A DNA stretch of 64,000 bases from Paraburkholderia sp. BL23I1N1. Lineage in GTDB: Bacteria; Pseudomonadota; Gammaproteobacteria; Burkholderiales; Burkholderiaceae. A program made the translations under genes and the position numbers. The stretch is from the NCBI RefSeq assembly GCF_003610295.1, contig NZ_RAPV01000004.1, positions 186,001 to 250,000 of the forward strand, read 5' to 3'. The number at the start of each line of letters is the position of its first letter. Positions within the stretch are counted from its first letter, which is position 1. Of the stretch, positions 17,934 to 26,810 are shown piece by piece. The notes under the pieces were generated by a model. The model was not told the DNA's origin. It made no database searches and was given only the letters and a program-made list of their open reading frames with translations.

Positions 17934-18168
17934 GACACTTCTCGGCTCAATCATCGCTTTGCTGGTCGTGATCGCGGGCTATCTTGGTTACCTCGCCTGG
18001 GACCGTCACCAGCACAACGTGCAGGAAGAGCAACAGCAGCAGCAGGACCTGAAGTTCGATGCCGCCCTCGCAGGCATGACCCCGCAGCAATATGCAGCGA
18101 AGCAAAAGGAATTGTCGGAACATGCTGCGAGCGATGACGCGGAAGCTAGCGCCGCCGGCCTGAAATAA
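17923..18168 (+). CDS. Small membrane protein of the tra operon, position of an entry-exclusion or accessory protein
   Basis: 81 residues with one N-terminal membrane helix (LLGSIIALLVVIAGYLGYLA), then a short Gln-rich coil and MTPQQYAAKQKEL. It starts inside the end of virB5 (11-bp overlap). Genes at this position between virB5 and virB6 often encode entry-exclusion or small accessory proteins; there is no lipobox. Function unproven. Confidence 0.5.
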   Translation: MVNKTLLGSIIALLVVIAGYLGYLAWDRHQHNVQEEQQQQQDLKFDAALAGMTPQQYAAKQKELSEHAASDDAEASAAGLK

Positions 18169-18203
18169 GTGTCGGCCGCCACAACCCTGAATGTGAGGTC
18201 ATC

Positions 18204-19106
18204 GTGATAAATACTCATCTGTTTTCGTCAATGACGAGCTACATGGATCAGAACGTGGTGAACACGATCACCACCGGGTCGACGCGGATGATTGCGCTGA
18301 TCTCTCCGCTGATGGCCGCGTGCTTCAGTATTTATGTACTGCTCATCTTGTGGTCCTACTGGCAGGGCCGCAACGATGAGCCGATCAACGACTTTCTGAT
18401 GCGAATGGCGACGTGGGCGTTCATCCTGACGTGCGGAATGAACATCCAGTTTTACAGCGAGTACGTCGTGCCGTTTTTCAATGGGCTGGGAGAGCAGCTT
18501 TCCGCAGCGGTGACAAACGGAAGCAACACGGTGTCCGGGCTCGACAACCTGCTGGATGCCTACCTGAATTCCGCGCAGGCAATTTTCAACAACGCGCACG
18601 GGCTGAAAGTGTTCGAGGCGCTGTGGGTCGTTTGCCTGATGTTCATTTTCGGTACGCCCTTCATGGCTATCGCGATCGCTTACCTGATTCTGGCCAAATT
18701 CGCGCTGGGGATCCTGCTTGCTCTCGGACCGCTGTTCATCTCGGCTGCGCTCTTTCCACCAGCACGGCAGTTCTTCTGGAACTGGGTGGGGCAGTGCATG
18801 AACTACGTCTTTCTCGTCACACTGTTCGCGGCGTCGTGCGCGCTGGAGGTCAATTTCGCGATGGGCTTCATACCGTCGGGTGGTGCGATGCCAACCATAG
18901 CGGAGGTCTTTGAGCTCGACATTATGGGGATTTCCTTCTGGATCATCGCGCTCAACCTGCCCGGACTGGCGTCGTCGCTCGCCGGTGGTGTTGGGATCTC
19001 CACCATGGTGGGCAAGCTCGGCACGGCCGGCAAGATGCTTGGGGCCCTCGCAAAGGCTGGCGGCCACGGCGCCAAGCCCTCTGGCGGTAGCCTGAGTCCT
19101 CAATAA
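18204..19106 (+). CDS. virB6: VirB6-like polytopic channel protein (TrbL/VirB6)
   Basis: A 300-residue inner-membrane protein with at least five hydrophobic segments (about residues 28-50, 65-85, 140-200, 215-235, 245-275). The central PFMAIAIAYLILAKFALGIL followed by LALGPLFISAALFPPARQFF is characteristic of VirB6. A GTG start follows GTGAGGTCATC. VirB6 forms part of the inner-membrane pore. Confidence 0.88.
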   Translation: MINTHLFSSMTSYMDQNVVNTITTGSTRMIALISPLMAACFSIYVLLILWSYWQGRNDEPINDFLMRMATWAFILTCGMNIQFYSEYVVPFFNGLGEQLSAAVTNGSNTVSGLDNLLDAYLNSAQAIFNNAHGLKVFEALWVVCLMFIFGTPFMAIAIAYLILAKFALGILLALGPLFISAALFPPARQFFWNWVGQCMNYVFLVTLFAASCALEVNFAMGFIPSGGAMPTIAEVFELDIMGISFWIIALNLPGLASSLAGGVGISTMVGKLGTAGKMLGALAKAGGHGAKPSGGSLSPQ

Positions 19107-19117
19107 AGGAGAACCGG

Positions 19118-19213
19118 ATGAAACGTTTTCTGATCAGGCTCGGACGGTGGTGGCTGGCTGCGGTGGTGATCTGCACGGTGGGACTGATCCTCTCCATCGA
19201 GCTTATACATTGA
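19118..19213 (+). CDS. 31-residue membrane peptide
   Basis: A very short gene with a good ribosome site (AAAGGAGAACCGG) 12 bp after virB6. Product begins MKRFLIRLGRWWLA and continues as one membrane helix (AVVICTVGLILSIELIH). Size and context suggest a small membrane accessory peptide of the secretion system. No family recognised. Confidence 0.45.
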   Translation: MKRFLIRLGRWWLAAVVICTVGLILSIELIH

Positions 19214-19336
19214 CCCGTGGGACCACCTTCATGAAGAAGATGGAATGTAACGCGCGCCGCGCGGGATCAACCTGCAAACGAAATATGGTAACCGTCGGGC
19301 GGCGACCAGTCCATCCAGACAGCAAAGGAGAAAAAA

Positions 19337-19666
19337 ATGCATCACATGAACAGCAAGACAGTAACCCGACGTGTGCCAGCGCGGGCGATCGCCGCTCGAA
19401 CAATTCTGGGACTCGTTGTCTACGCCGGCTTGATTGCGCTGCTTACAGCTACCGCGCGGCAGATCCTCGCGCCATTCAAACCAGAATTACACCGCATTCT
19501 GTCGGCGTTGCCCACCGAGGACTGGGCATTGGCATGCATCTGCATCGTGCTGCTCTTTCTGGCGCTGCAGATTCCGGGCATCGGGGCCGCGATCGCGGCC
19601 GGCGCGTGGGAACTGGCTGGTGAAGTCCGTCGTGCGGTGCGACGCACGAAAGGCCGCCAGTCATGA
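19337..19666 (+). CDS. Small two-helix membrane protein
   Basis: 109 residues, with membrane segments ILGLVVYAGLIALLTATA and WALACICIVLLFLALQIPGI, and a basic C-terminus. A strong AAAGGAGA ribosome site precedes the ATG. Its stop overlaps the virB7 start (ATGA), so it belongs to the operon. Function unknown. Confidence 0.6.
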   Translation: MHHMNSKTVTRRVPARAIAARTILGLVVYAGLIALLTATARQILAPFKPELHRILSALPTEDWALACICIVLLFLALQIPGIGAAIAAGAWELAGEVRRAVRRTKGRQS

Positions 19667-19809
19667 AAACTGCACTCGCGGTGGCCTTGCTCATTCTCTC
19701 GTTGCAGGCGTGCAGTTCACCTCCAAAACCTCCCGAGCCGACGGGCCAATGGGTGCCGGTCAACCAGCTCGCGGCGCAGCAACAGGCTGTGCGTACCCAA
19801 TCGAAGTGA
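19663..19809 (+). CDS. virB7: VirB7-like lipoprotein
   Basis: A 48-residue lipoprotein: signal MKTALAVALLILSLQAC with lipobox LQAC (Cys17), then a short Pro-rich tail containing PTGQWVPVN, a motif common in VirB7 of this group. It anchors the VirB9/VirB10 outer-membrane core. The gene overlaps its upstream neighbour by 4 bp and lies 8 bp before virB8. Confidence 0.8.
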   Translation: MKTALAVALLILSLQACSSPPKPPEPTGQWVPVNQLAAQQQAVRTQSK

Positions 19810-19817
19810 GGAACACG

Positions 19818-20672
19818 ATGACATCTACCATCAGACAATGGTTCGCGGGTGGATCACAGGCGCGCAAGCGCCGCAAAGGCGGGGAAACACCGCTGGCCGT
19901 GCAGGCAGCGGGGCACGTCGGCTCTCTCGCGAGCGGCATTGACGCAGGCGAGCGTGATGCTGTCGCGTGGTATCTGAAGCAGGCACAGGCCTTCGAGAGG
20001 TCGAAAGTCGAGGCGGCCGAGGAGAAGGCGCGGATCGCCGACCGGCGCTCGCTGCTGTCCGGGGGTGTGGCGCTCGCGGCCGTTTTTGGTATGGGGGTTT
20101 TAGGACTCCTAAAGCGGCCGAATCCACCTGCCGTTCTGCGCGTGAATGATACGAACGGCAACGTGGATGTGTTGCCCACGACGGCCACCGGTCACGTGAC
20201 CTTCACCGAGAAGACCGATCGCGCGGATCTGCGCCGCTACGTCGAAATGCGCGAAGGCTACGACTGGGAGACGATCTCCGACACGCATGCGGCCGTCATG
20301 TTCATGAGCGATGACCACGAGAAGGAAATCTACGACACGTTCCTGCAGGGGCCGACCGGGCCGCTCAAGCTGCTGAAGGATCAGGCTCGCGTGCTTGCGC
20401 GCGTCGGCTCGATCACGTTCGTCGGCTCGACCGCGCAGGTATTTTGCTCGCGGCAGCTGATTCCGCTGAACCCCGCGGTGAAGCGTCCTGATCCGACCTG
20501 GTGGATTGCGACGGTGGCGTTCGAGCGCGTGGATGTGCCGGAGAAAAAAGATCAGCAGGACATCGATCCGGACGGCTTTCGCTGCACGAGCTACGAGGTC
20601 ACGCGCGACTGGACGCGTGCACCCGCCGACGCGCCCTCTTCGTCGACGCCGGCAGCGGGGAACGCATCATGA
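19818..20672 (+). CDS. virB8: VirB8-like bitopic inner-membrane protein
   Basis: 284 residues, with a cytoplasmic N-terminus, one membrane helix near residues 78-100 (LLSGGVALAAVFGMGVLGLL) and a periplasmic NTF2-like domain with RRYVEMREGYDWETISDTHA, as in VirB8. The C-terminal tail is low-complexity. Its stop overlaps the virB9 start. Confidence 0.88.
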   Translation: MTSTIRQWFAGGSQARKRRKGGETPLAVQAAGHVGSLASGIDAGERDAVAWYLKQAQAFERSKVEAAEEKARIADRRSLLSGGVALAAVFGMGVLGLLKRPNPPAVLRVNDTNGNVDVLPTTATGHVTFTEKTDRADLRRYVEMREGYDWETISDTHAAVMFMSDDHEKEIYDTFLQGPTGPLKLLKDQARVLARVGSITFVGSTAQVFCSRQLIPLNPAVKRPDPTWWIATVAFERVDVPEKKDQQDIDPDGFRCTSYEVTRDWTRAPADAPSSSTPAAGNAS

Positions 20673-21601
20673 ACACCGGATTCTTTCGCCTGCCTCCCGG
20701 CGTGGTGGCCATGGCTGCGGGGCTCGCCTTCATATCGTCGAATGTAAGGGCACTCGAGACACCACGCAGTTGCGGTTCGGATCCGCACATCCAGTGCGCC
20801 ACCTACGACCCCAACCAGGCGTATCGCGTCGCAACCATGCCGGGCCGCGTAGTGATGATCCAGTTCGAACCGGGCGAACACATCATCGACAGCGGTGAAG
20901 GCATCGGAGACGGCAAGGCATGGCACGTGGCCATCAACGATAGCGGGGCGCTGCTCAAGCCGGGTGCGTTGCAGCCGGAAACCAATCTTGTACTCGTCAC
21001 TAACCGGCGCACGTATTCGCTCTCGCTTGCCGACGTGTCGGCCGCCCAGCCAGCGACCTGGATGCTGCGATTCGACTATCCGGACACGAAAGCGAAGCTG
21101 ACTGCGGCGCAGCAGCGCCGGCAGGCGGCAGTCAGCGCGGCGCTCGGCGGTCAACAGATCAATCAGCAGGGCAACGGTCCGGCTGTGCCGGCGTCGCTCG
21201 CGGCAGGGACGAATGCGGTGCAGGCAGCTGCTGCCCAAGCGGTGACATCGGCTTCGGCCGCGAACATGCAGTACATGATGCGCGGCGATCGCGCACTCGC
21301 GCCGACGGCGCTCTGGGACGACGGCCGCTTTACGTACTTCAAGTATGCGACCGCGCGCGACCTGCCGACGATCTTCACGAAGCTGCCGGACGGCGGCGAG
21401 GCGACCGCGAACTTCCACATGGAAGGCGATACGGTCGTCGTGCACGAGGTGTCGAAGTCGTTTGTCATCCGCTTCGGCCAGTCGGTGCTGGGGATCCGCA
21501 ATGACAGCTATTCGCCTGATGGGCATTACAACCGTGCGGGCTCGTCGGTGCCGGGCAGCGCGCGCATCGAGCGCGACCATGCCGATGCATCGGCGAACTG
21601 A
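20669..21601 (+). CDS. virB9: VirB9-like outer-membrane core protein
   Basis: 310 residues with signal peptide (ends near SSNVRALETP). The N-terminal domain shows VVMIQFEPGEHIIDSGEGIG, and the C-terminal domain shows GRFTYFKYATARDLPTIFTK and VHEVSKSFVIRFGQSVLGIR, classic VirB9 features for pairing with VirB7. Full-length. Confidence 0.93.
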   Translation: MNTGFFRLPPGVVAMAAGLAFISSNVRALETPRSCGSDPHIQCATYDPNQAYRVATMPGRVVMIQFEPGEHIIDSGEGIGDGKAWHVAINDSGALLKPGALQPETNLVLVTNRRTYSLSLADVSAAQPATWMLRFDYPDTKAKLTAAQQRRQAAVSAALGGQQINQQGNGPAVPASLAAGTNAVQAAAAQAVTSASAANMQYMMRGDRALAPTALWDDGRFTYFKYATARDLPTIFTKLPDGGEATANFHMEGDTVVVHEVSKSFVIRFGQSVLGIRNDSYSPDGHYNRAGSSVPGSARIERDHADASAN

Positions 21602-21619
21602 TCAGGGAGCGAACAGGGC

Positions 21620-23005
21620 ATGACTGAACGAAACGAAATCGAACATGCGGCGCGTCGGGCCGCCCCGGCCGACGTCGGCCCGCAGCCCTCGCTTGACCTG
21701 CCGGGGCGCCGGAAGACGCGCGTGGGCAAGCTGCGTCTGGTGCTGGTCGCGCTGGCCGTGATCGCGCTGGGTGCGTCGGGCGTCACGATCTATCTGCAGC
21801 GCCTCTTCCAGCAGCATCAGGATGCGAAGCAGGCCGCGCTCAACAAGCCGAAAGACAGTGGCGCGAGTGACGCCGGCGCAGATCTGGAGACGCAGAAGGA
21901 CCGGATCAAGAAAGCGGAGGCTGATCAGGCCCGTGCAGCGTCGGAGGCTGCGGCTGCGGCGAATTCCCGTCTCGCGACGCCGTCCGGTGCGGCGTCGCAG
22001 ACGGGCGGCGCAACGAATGGACAGGCAGTGGCGGTGAGCAACCAGCCACGGCCGCTCACGCCGGCCGAGCGCCGCCTGCAGGGCAGCGTGCTCGTCTCGA
22101 ACGGGAGCAACGGGGCGGGCCGGAGCGAAGATGGTCCGGTGGCCTCGAATGAAACCACCGGTGACAGCGAGGGCAACCCGGCGGGCAACGCGGGAGCGGG
22201 CGGCCATGACGCGGGTGGGCTGGCGGGTCTCGCGAAGTCGATGGGCTTCTCGGCGCTGCATGGTTCCAGTGCAGGCGGTGCATCCGGCCCGACCAGCAGG
22301 ACGGACGCGGGCGACAGCAAGGGGTCGTCCATCGACCAGTCGTTGCAGCCATCGAAGCTGCAGCCGATGCAGGCCTCGTTCCGGCCGAACCGGCACTACC
22401 TGCTCAGCCGCAACACGATCATCCGGTGCGGTCAGGCGACGGCGATCCGCACCGACCGGCCGGGCCTGATCGGATGCCCGATCGCTCAGGACGTGTGGTC
22501 CGACGACGGCACGACGCTGCTCGTGCGCAAGGGCGCGATGGCCAAGGGCGAGCAGCGCGACGCAGTGCTGCAGGGGCAGGGCGTGATCGGCGCGATCTGG
22601 GACGAGATCGACGACGGCGACGTGCATATTCCGCTGAATTCGCCGGCGACCGATCCGCTCGGCGCGGCCGGCATCCCAGCCTACGTCGACGAGCACTTCT
22701 GGCAGCGCTTCAAGGGGGCACTGATGGTGAGCCTGATTGGCGACTTCGGCCAGGCGCTGGCCAACAAGGCGACCGGCTCCGGCCAGACGATCACGTTCTC
22801 GAACAGCTCCAACGCGACGCAGGACGTCGCGGCCGAGACGCTGCGCAACACGATCAACATCCCGCCGACGGCGTATTCGAACCAGGGCTCGGTGATCAAT
22901 ATCTTCGTGGCACGCGACATCGATCTGAGTGGCGTGTACGAGAACGTCGATGCGCAGGGTAACCCGGCGCAGGGCAATCCGGTCGGCACCGACGCACAGC
23001 AATGA
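21620..23005 (+). CDS. virB10: VirB10-like core complex protein
   Basis: 461 residues: a membrane helix at about residues 38-58, a low-complexity periplasmic linker (residues 65-250), and a C-terminal beta-barrel domain starting LLSRNTIIRCGQATAIRTDR with VWSDDGTTLLVRKGAMAKGE and the end VINIFVARDIDLSGVYE. VirB10 spans both membranes and senses ATPase energy. Overlaps the next gene by 4 bp if that gene's first ATG is used. Confidence 0.93.
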   Translation: MTERNEIEHAARRAAPADVGPQPSLDLPGRRKTRVGKLRLVLVALAVIALGASGVTIYLQRLFQQHQDAKQAALNKPKDSGASDAGADLETQKDRIKKAEADQARAASEAAAAANSRLATPSGAASQTGGATNGQAVAVSNQPRPLTPAERRLQGSVLVSNGSNGAGRSEDGPVASNETTGDSEGNPAGNAGAGGHDAGGLAGLAKSMGFSALHGSSAGGASGPTSRTDAGDSKGSSIDQSLQPSKLQPMQASFRPNRHYLLSRNTIIRCGQATAIRTDRPGLIGCPIAQDVWSDDGTTLLVRKGAMAKGEQRDAVLQGQGVIGAIWDEIDDGDVHIPLNSPATDPLGAAGIPAYVDEHFWQRFKGALMVSLIGDFGQALANKATGSGQTITFSNSSNATQDVAAETLRNTINIPPTAYSNQGSVINIFVARDIDLSGVYENVDAQGNPAQGNPVGTDAQQ

Positions 23006-23016
23006 GGAACAGGCTC

Positions 23017-23691
23017 ATGAATCTGAAAATTACCTTTCCGGAGGACTTTCCATTACATGGTCTCGAGCGCGACATGTTCGAAACGAAGCTGCGCGCCGCG
23101 CTGCGTTTCTGCTTCCATGGCAACACGGTCCGGCAACTGGCCGAACGGGTGGATGCCCGGCGTGCGCGTTCGCTACCGGCCGGCGCATGGGACGCGTTAC
23201 CGCTGCGCCGGATCGCCGACGAGCACGCGTTCGACGACTGCCTGACGCTCGACGGCTGCCGGATTGAGGACATGTCCACGTCGTTGCGTCGCAACCTGTT
23301 GCGCAATGTCGGGGCTCGTATCGGGCTGACGATCTCGGAATGGGGCGACAGCGCCTTGCCGCTGCCCGGTGAGCCGGTCAGTCACGTCGCCGGTCATGTG
23401 ATGGAATCTGACGCAACTAACAGTCAGTTCTCCGCATTCATACCAGTTCGCGGGCGCCATGCGCCGCGCACATTTAGCGTCCTGCTTGCAGCGGGTCTGT
23501 GCGTAGCCGTGGCAATCGGCGGGGCGGCCTGGAAATCGACCCGGCCGGCCGCGCCCCTGAGTGCAACCGTGGTGTCCACGTCGCCAGCGCAAACGCTCCG
23601 CGACCTGGCCAGCAGCGTCCCGGACGACCGGCGGCCATACCGCGTGTCCGTGCAGATCGAGCCGCAGGGCGGCGCCGTCACGCATCGCTGA
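23017..23691 (+). CDS. Tra-operon protein with one membrane segment, unknown function
   Basis: 224 residues, located between virB10 and virB11. The first ~120 residues are soluble and helical (FPLHGLERDMFETKLRAALR), a membrane segment lies at about residues 155-172 (FSVLLAAGLCVAVAIGGAAW), and the C-terminus is probably periplasmic. An alternative ATG at 23002 overlaps the virB10 stop; 23017 sits better behind GAGGAACAGG. I do not recognise the family. Confidence 0.65.
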   Translation: MNLKITFPEDFPLHGLERDMFETKLRAALRFCFHGNTVRQLAERVDARRARSLPAGAWDALPLRRIADEHAFDDCLTLDGCRIEDMSTSLRRNLLRNVGARIGLTISEWGDSALPLPGEPVSHVAGHVMESDATNSQFSAFIPVRGRHAPRTFSVLLAAGLCVAVAIGGAAWKSTRPAAPLSATVVSTSPAQTLRDLASSVPDDRRPYRVSVQIEPQGGAVTHR

Positions 23692-23750
23692 CCGCGCGAC
23701 TACCGTCCGGTCAGCGACCGGGTATGTCTACCTACTGCAAAGGAATACAG

Positions 23751-24788
23751 ATGAGCGCCGCTGTTATTGACGTGATCGAGAAAGGCACAATCGCCCGCAG
23801 CTTTCTGAAACAGATGGGCATCGCCAACTTCTTCGACGGAAGCCTGACCGAGGTGGCCATCAACCGGCCCGGCGAAATCTGGACGCAGGGCAGCGGCGGC
23901 TGGAGGCGGCATGACGCGTCCGCGTGCACGCTCGATGCGTGCTTCAAGCTTGCCAACGCGCTGACCGTGATGAAGGGCGGCAAGTTCTCGACGAAAGAGC
24001 CGATTCATCCGGTGGTGCTGCCCGATGGCCAGCGCGGGCACGTGCTGATGCAGCCGGCCTGCGAGCAGGACACGATTTCCATCACGATCCGCATTCCGTC
24101 GAACGTGCGCTTTTCCGTCGCCGAGTATGAACGCAACGGCTGGTTCGAGGGCTATCGCGACGTCTCGCCGCGTCGCGACATGTCGGCGACACTCGATCTG
24201 CAGCCGTTCGAACTCGGGATGCTGGAAGCGAAGAGTCAGCGCAATGTCACGCGCATGCTCGAGCTCGCTGTCGCGAACCGTCTGAACATCGCGCTCGCCG
24301 GCGGCACCGGCTCCGGCAAGACCACGCTGAACAAGGCGCTCTCGGACCTCGTGCCGTCCGATGAGCGGATCGGCACGATCGAGGACACGCCGGAGCTGTC
24401 GCTGCCGAATCACCCGAACCATGTGCACCTGTTTTTCAGCGACGCGCTGCCCGCAAAGGAACTTGTCAGGTCGACGCTGCGCATGAGGTTCGATCGGGTG
24501 TTTCTCGCCGAACTGCGCGGCGACGAGACGTGGGACTACATGACGCTGCTCAACACCGGCACGCCTGGCGGCATCACGACCGTCCACTGCAACGATGCCC
24601 GCTCGGCGCACTCGCGCATCGCCACACTCATCAAGCAGAGCGTGGTGGGCCAGACGCTCGACTGGCAATTCATCATGGAACAGGTGCGCGTCACGGTTGA
24701 TCTTGTCCTTTTCATGCGCGACAAGCGGCTCACCGAGATCTGGTACGACCCGATCGGCAAGGCGCAACTGCTCGGGTGCGTCTCATGA
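23751..24788 (+). CDS. virB11: VirB11 hexameric ATPase
   Basis: Cytoplasmic secretion ATPase of 345 residues. Walker A (GGTGSGKTT, residues 184-192) is followed by an Asp box (GTIEDTPEL), a Walker B region (RVFLAELRGDETWDYMTLLN) and the His box (GGITTVHCNDARSAHSRI). The start at 23751 has an AAAGGA ribosome site; an upstream ATG at 23724 is less well placed. The next gene overlaps by 4 bp. Confidence 0.95.
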   Translation: MSAAVIDVIEKGTIARSFLKQMGIANFFDGSLTEVAINRPGEIWTQGSGGWRRHDASACTLDACFKLANALTVMKGGKFSTKEPIHPVVLPDGQRGHVLMQPACEQDTISITIRIPSNVRFSVAEYERNGWFEGYRDVSPRRDMSATLDLQPFELGMLEAKSQRNVTRMLELAVANRLNIALAGGTGSGKTTLNKALSDLVPSDERIGTIEDTPELSLPNHPNHVHLFFSDALPAKELVRSTLRMRFDRVFLAELRGDETWDYMTLLNTGTPGGITTVHCNDARSAHSRIATLIKQSVVGQTLDWQFIMEQVRVTVDLVLFMRDKRLTEIWYDPIGKAQLLGCVS

Positions 24789-25081
24789 GCGCCATGGACT
24801 TCACGGAGGTGACCGCTGTGGCGGCCGCCGACGATCCCGGACTATGCAAATGGCGGCCGTCCGGCGAGTTCGCCCTGGTCCATCCGTCGGGCTGGACGAT
24901 CGCGCGGTACTCAGTCTGCGACGAGTGGCGCTACCTGTTGTGGGAACCGGTTGATCTGTGCCGCCACACGCGCGGCAATGCGTCTCACGGCCCTTTCAAC
25001 AATGTGCGCGATGCGATGCGTTTGCATAGGCAGCTCGCGTCGCCGGATCTCAACGCGGGTGATGGAAAAGACTGCGATTGA
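24785..25081 (+). CDS. Small protein after virB11
   Basis: 98 residues, coupled to virB11 through an ATGA overlap. The middle (FALVHPSGWTIARYSVCDEW and YLLWEP) resembles the 'P.GW.I.R' pattern of two other small proteins in this window (32573 and 45730: YPGGWSITN...). It may belong to the same loose family of plasmid-encoded small proteins. Function unknown. Confidence 0.6.
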   Translation: MSAMDFTEVTAVAAADDPGLCKWRPSGEFALVHPSGWTIARYSVCDEWRYLLWEPVDLCRHTRGNASHGPFNNVRDAMRLHRQLASPDLNAGDGKDCD

Positions 25082-25155
25082 GCGGACCGATGAAATGCAT
25101 TGCTGCGCAGCCGCCTGCTCGATGGGCGGTTGCATTCTGCCAGGCCGGAGGGCGC

Positions 25156-25653
25156 ATGAAGTTCAGCATCAGTGATGTCGAAGCGGCGATCGACAGCTGG
25201 CGCCGGTGTTCGTCATCGGACGAAGCGTTTGTCGCCAGTGTAGAAGCGCGGGCGTTGGCCCGGCTTTACGGCGCGGTGATCGTGCATGGCTGTGCAGTGG
25301 TGTCCGACACCGAGCTTGACGATGCGCAGCGCGACGCCCTGCGCGTTCTTTCGATCAGCCATCCCAGGGCAATGGAGAAAGGAGATTTCATGACCGGCCA
25401 TCGCAGATTGACCGAAGCCATGGAAGCCGTCGCGAATATCGCGGCGCCGCCCGGCACGCTCAGTACCGTCCAGCTCCAGCTGACGCTGGATCGCATGACA
25501 AGCCACGCGAGCGAGATTGAGGCGGTGTATCTCGCCTTGCGACAGCGGGGCGTAGCAGAGGCAGACCTGGGCGTGGCCGTGTCCACGCTCACGGCGGGCG
25601 ACGTTGCTCCGTGGGTCGAAGCATTGAAGCTGACGGGGCAAATGAAGCAATGA
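25156..25653 (+). CDS. DUF3717-like protein with C-terminal extension
   Basis: 165 residues. The first 75 residues (FSISDVEAAIDSWRRCSSSD then ARALARLYGAVIVHGC and LDDAQRDALRVL) match the small DUF3717 proteins of Burkholderiales. The second half, from an internal Met (MTGHRRLTEAMEAVANIAAP), is helical and could be a second fused or separately translated unit; a ribosome-site-like GGAGAAAGGAG precedes that Met. Start 25156 chosen for its GGAGGG site. Confidence 0.6.
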   Translation: MKFSISDVEAAIDSWRRCSSSDEAFVASVEARALARLYGAVIVHGCAVVSDTELDDAQRDALRVLSISHPRAMEKGDFMTGHRRLTEAMEAVANIAAPPGTLSTVQLQLTLDRMTSHASEIEAVYLALRQRGVAEADLGVAVSTLTAGDVAPWVEALKLTGQMKQ

Positions 25654-25678
25654 GTAATCCAACCGTGGAGGTCAGGCA

Positions 25679-26239
25679 ATGAAGACAGAGATCCGATTCC
25701 GCATCGGCGACAAATGGATCTGTGTGGAGGGTGGCAACGGCTACGCGCCGGATCATCCCGACTACGTGACCTTTGCGGTGCGCGAGGCCAGGGCGAACGG
25801 CAAACCGGGCGGTCGTGTCGCCGCTAACTTCTCTGTACGTCGACGCGCGGTGCAGGAACTCGGGCTGCGCCTGCTCGATCTTGCGGACCGCATGACGCCG
25901 GAGACAACCTGGCAGAACAGCCAGCCGGTCGGCGAGACCGGCCAGCCACCGCTCCTGTTCACGTTCGGTGATGACGATCGTGCGGTGCGGGAAAGGCTTC
26001 TCGCGGACAAGCCAGCGAACTTCGCCCGACATGTGTACGCGAGCGCCGAGCGCCTGCGCGCCCGTATGCCGATCCTGCGCGCGGCGCAGCGCGTCCTGGA
26101 GCACTGCGACGACGAAACGGCCGCAGGCCTGCACGTGCTGGTCGCAGCAGCAGATCAGGCCGGCGGGTTTCCGGCCAGGCCGGTCGTGGGTTTTGACGCC
26201 GCCGAATTCCAGATTGATAGCGACACGCCCACCCACTGA
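25679..26239 (+). CDS. Hypothetical tra-region protein
   Basis: 186 residues, ATG preceded by GGAGGTCAGGC. Soluble, no membrane segment. Contains a basic-rich N-terminus (KTEIRFRIGDKWICVEGGNG) and a C-terminal helical part. No family recognised. Lies between the DUF3717-like gene and the split coupling protein genes, 9 bp before the latter. Confidence 0.6.
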   Translation: MKTEIRFRIGDKWICVEGGNGYAPDHPDYVTFAVREARANGKPGGRVAANFSVRRRAVQELGLRLLDLADRMTPETTWQNSQPVGETGQPPLLFTFGDDDRAVRERLLADKPANFARHVYASAERLRARMPILRAAQRVLEHCDDETAAGLHVLVAAADQAGGFPARPVVGFDAAEFQIDSDTPTH

Positions 26240-26248
26240 GGACCACCC

Positions 26249-26611
26249 ATGCCAAAACCGCTTCGCATCCTCATTCCTGTCGTGGTCTTCCTGCTGATCC
26301 TGGGCGGCTTCGCGGTCCTTGGCCAGTTCGCCGGCGGTCAGCTCTTCGCGAAGATGCAGAAGCTGCCTGAGGGTAGCGCGGGCCTGTTCACGCTGTACGA
26401 CTACTGGCACGCCTACGGCGATGTACCAGTGGTGGTGCGCGCGCTCAGGGTGTGCACGCTGCTCTCGGTGGTCATTACCGCCCTGCCGGTGGCTGTGATC
26501 ACGATGGCGCTCGTCTCGGGCCGCAAGCGCCTCGCGCAGTTCGGCGAGGCCCGTTTTGCGACCCGCAGCGACATCGTGAAGGCCGGCCTTCTGGAGAAGA
26601 AACAGCCATGA
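26249..26611 (+). CDS. virD4: Membrane-anchor half of a split VirD4/TraG coupling protein
   Basis: 120 residues with two membrane helices (ILIPVVVFLLILGGFAVLGQ and LLSVVITALPVAVITMALVS) followed by FGEARFATRSDIVKAGLL. The last block matches the stretch that, in one-piece VirD4/TraG proteins, joins the membrane domain to the ATPase domain. The protein stops just after it. The ATPase half follows at 26811, after a small gene. Both halves are needed to make a normal-length coupling protein. Confidence 0.75.
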   Translation: MPKPLRILIPVVVFLLILGGFAVLGQFAGGQLFAKMQKLPEGSAGLFTLYDYWHAYGDVPVVVRALRVCTLLSVVITALPVAVITMALVSGRKRLAQFGEARFATRSDIVKAGLLEKKQP

Positions 26612-26808
26612 CGATGCCTGAAACGTTTCCGAAGTCCGCGTGCGTTCTATATGCGTCAACGCGCCGCGGCATGAGCGAGCTTTCTGTGCTGCCGCTCGAC
26701 ATCGACCGGTGGTATTCGGCCTGTGAGCGCCAGTTCGAGACTGACTGGCGCCGCAGGTTTGCCGTGAGCACCGCTGCAGCAGTCCTTCATATCGCACTTG
26801 CGGAGTAA
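26608..26808 (+). CDS. Small gene inserted between the two VirD4 halves
   Basis: 66 residues, overlapping the anchor gene by 4 bp (ATGA) and ending 2 bp before the ATPase gene. The sequence (SELSVLPLDIDRWYSACERQ) gives no family match, and a weakly hydrophobic C-terminal helix (FAVSTAAAVLHIALAE) is present. The tight coupling argues for a real, translated gene. Confidence 0.5.
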   Translation: MTMPETFPKSACVLYASTRRGMSELSVLPLDIDRWYSACERQFETDWRRRFAVSTAAAVLHIALAE

Positions 26809-26810
26809 GC

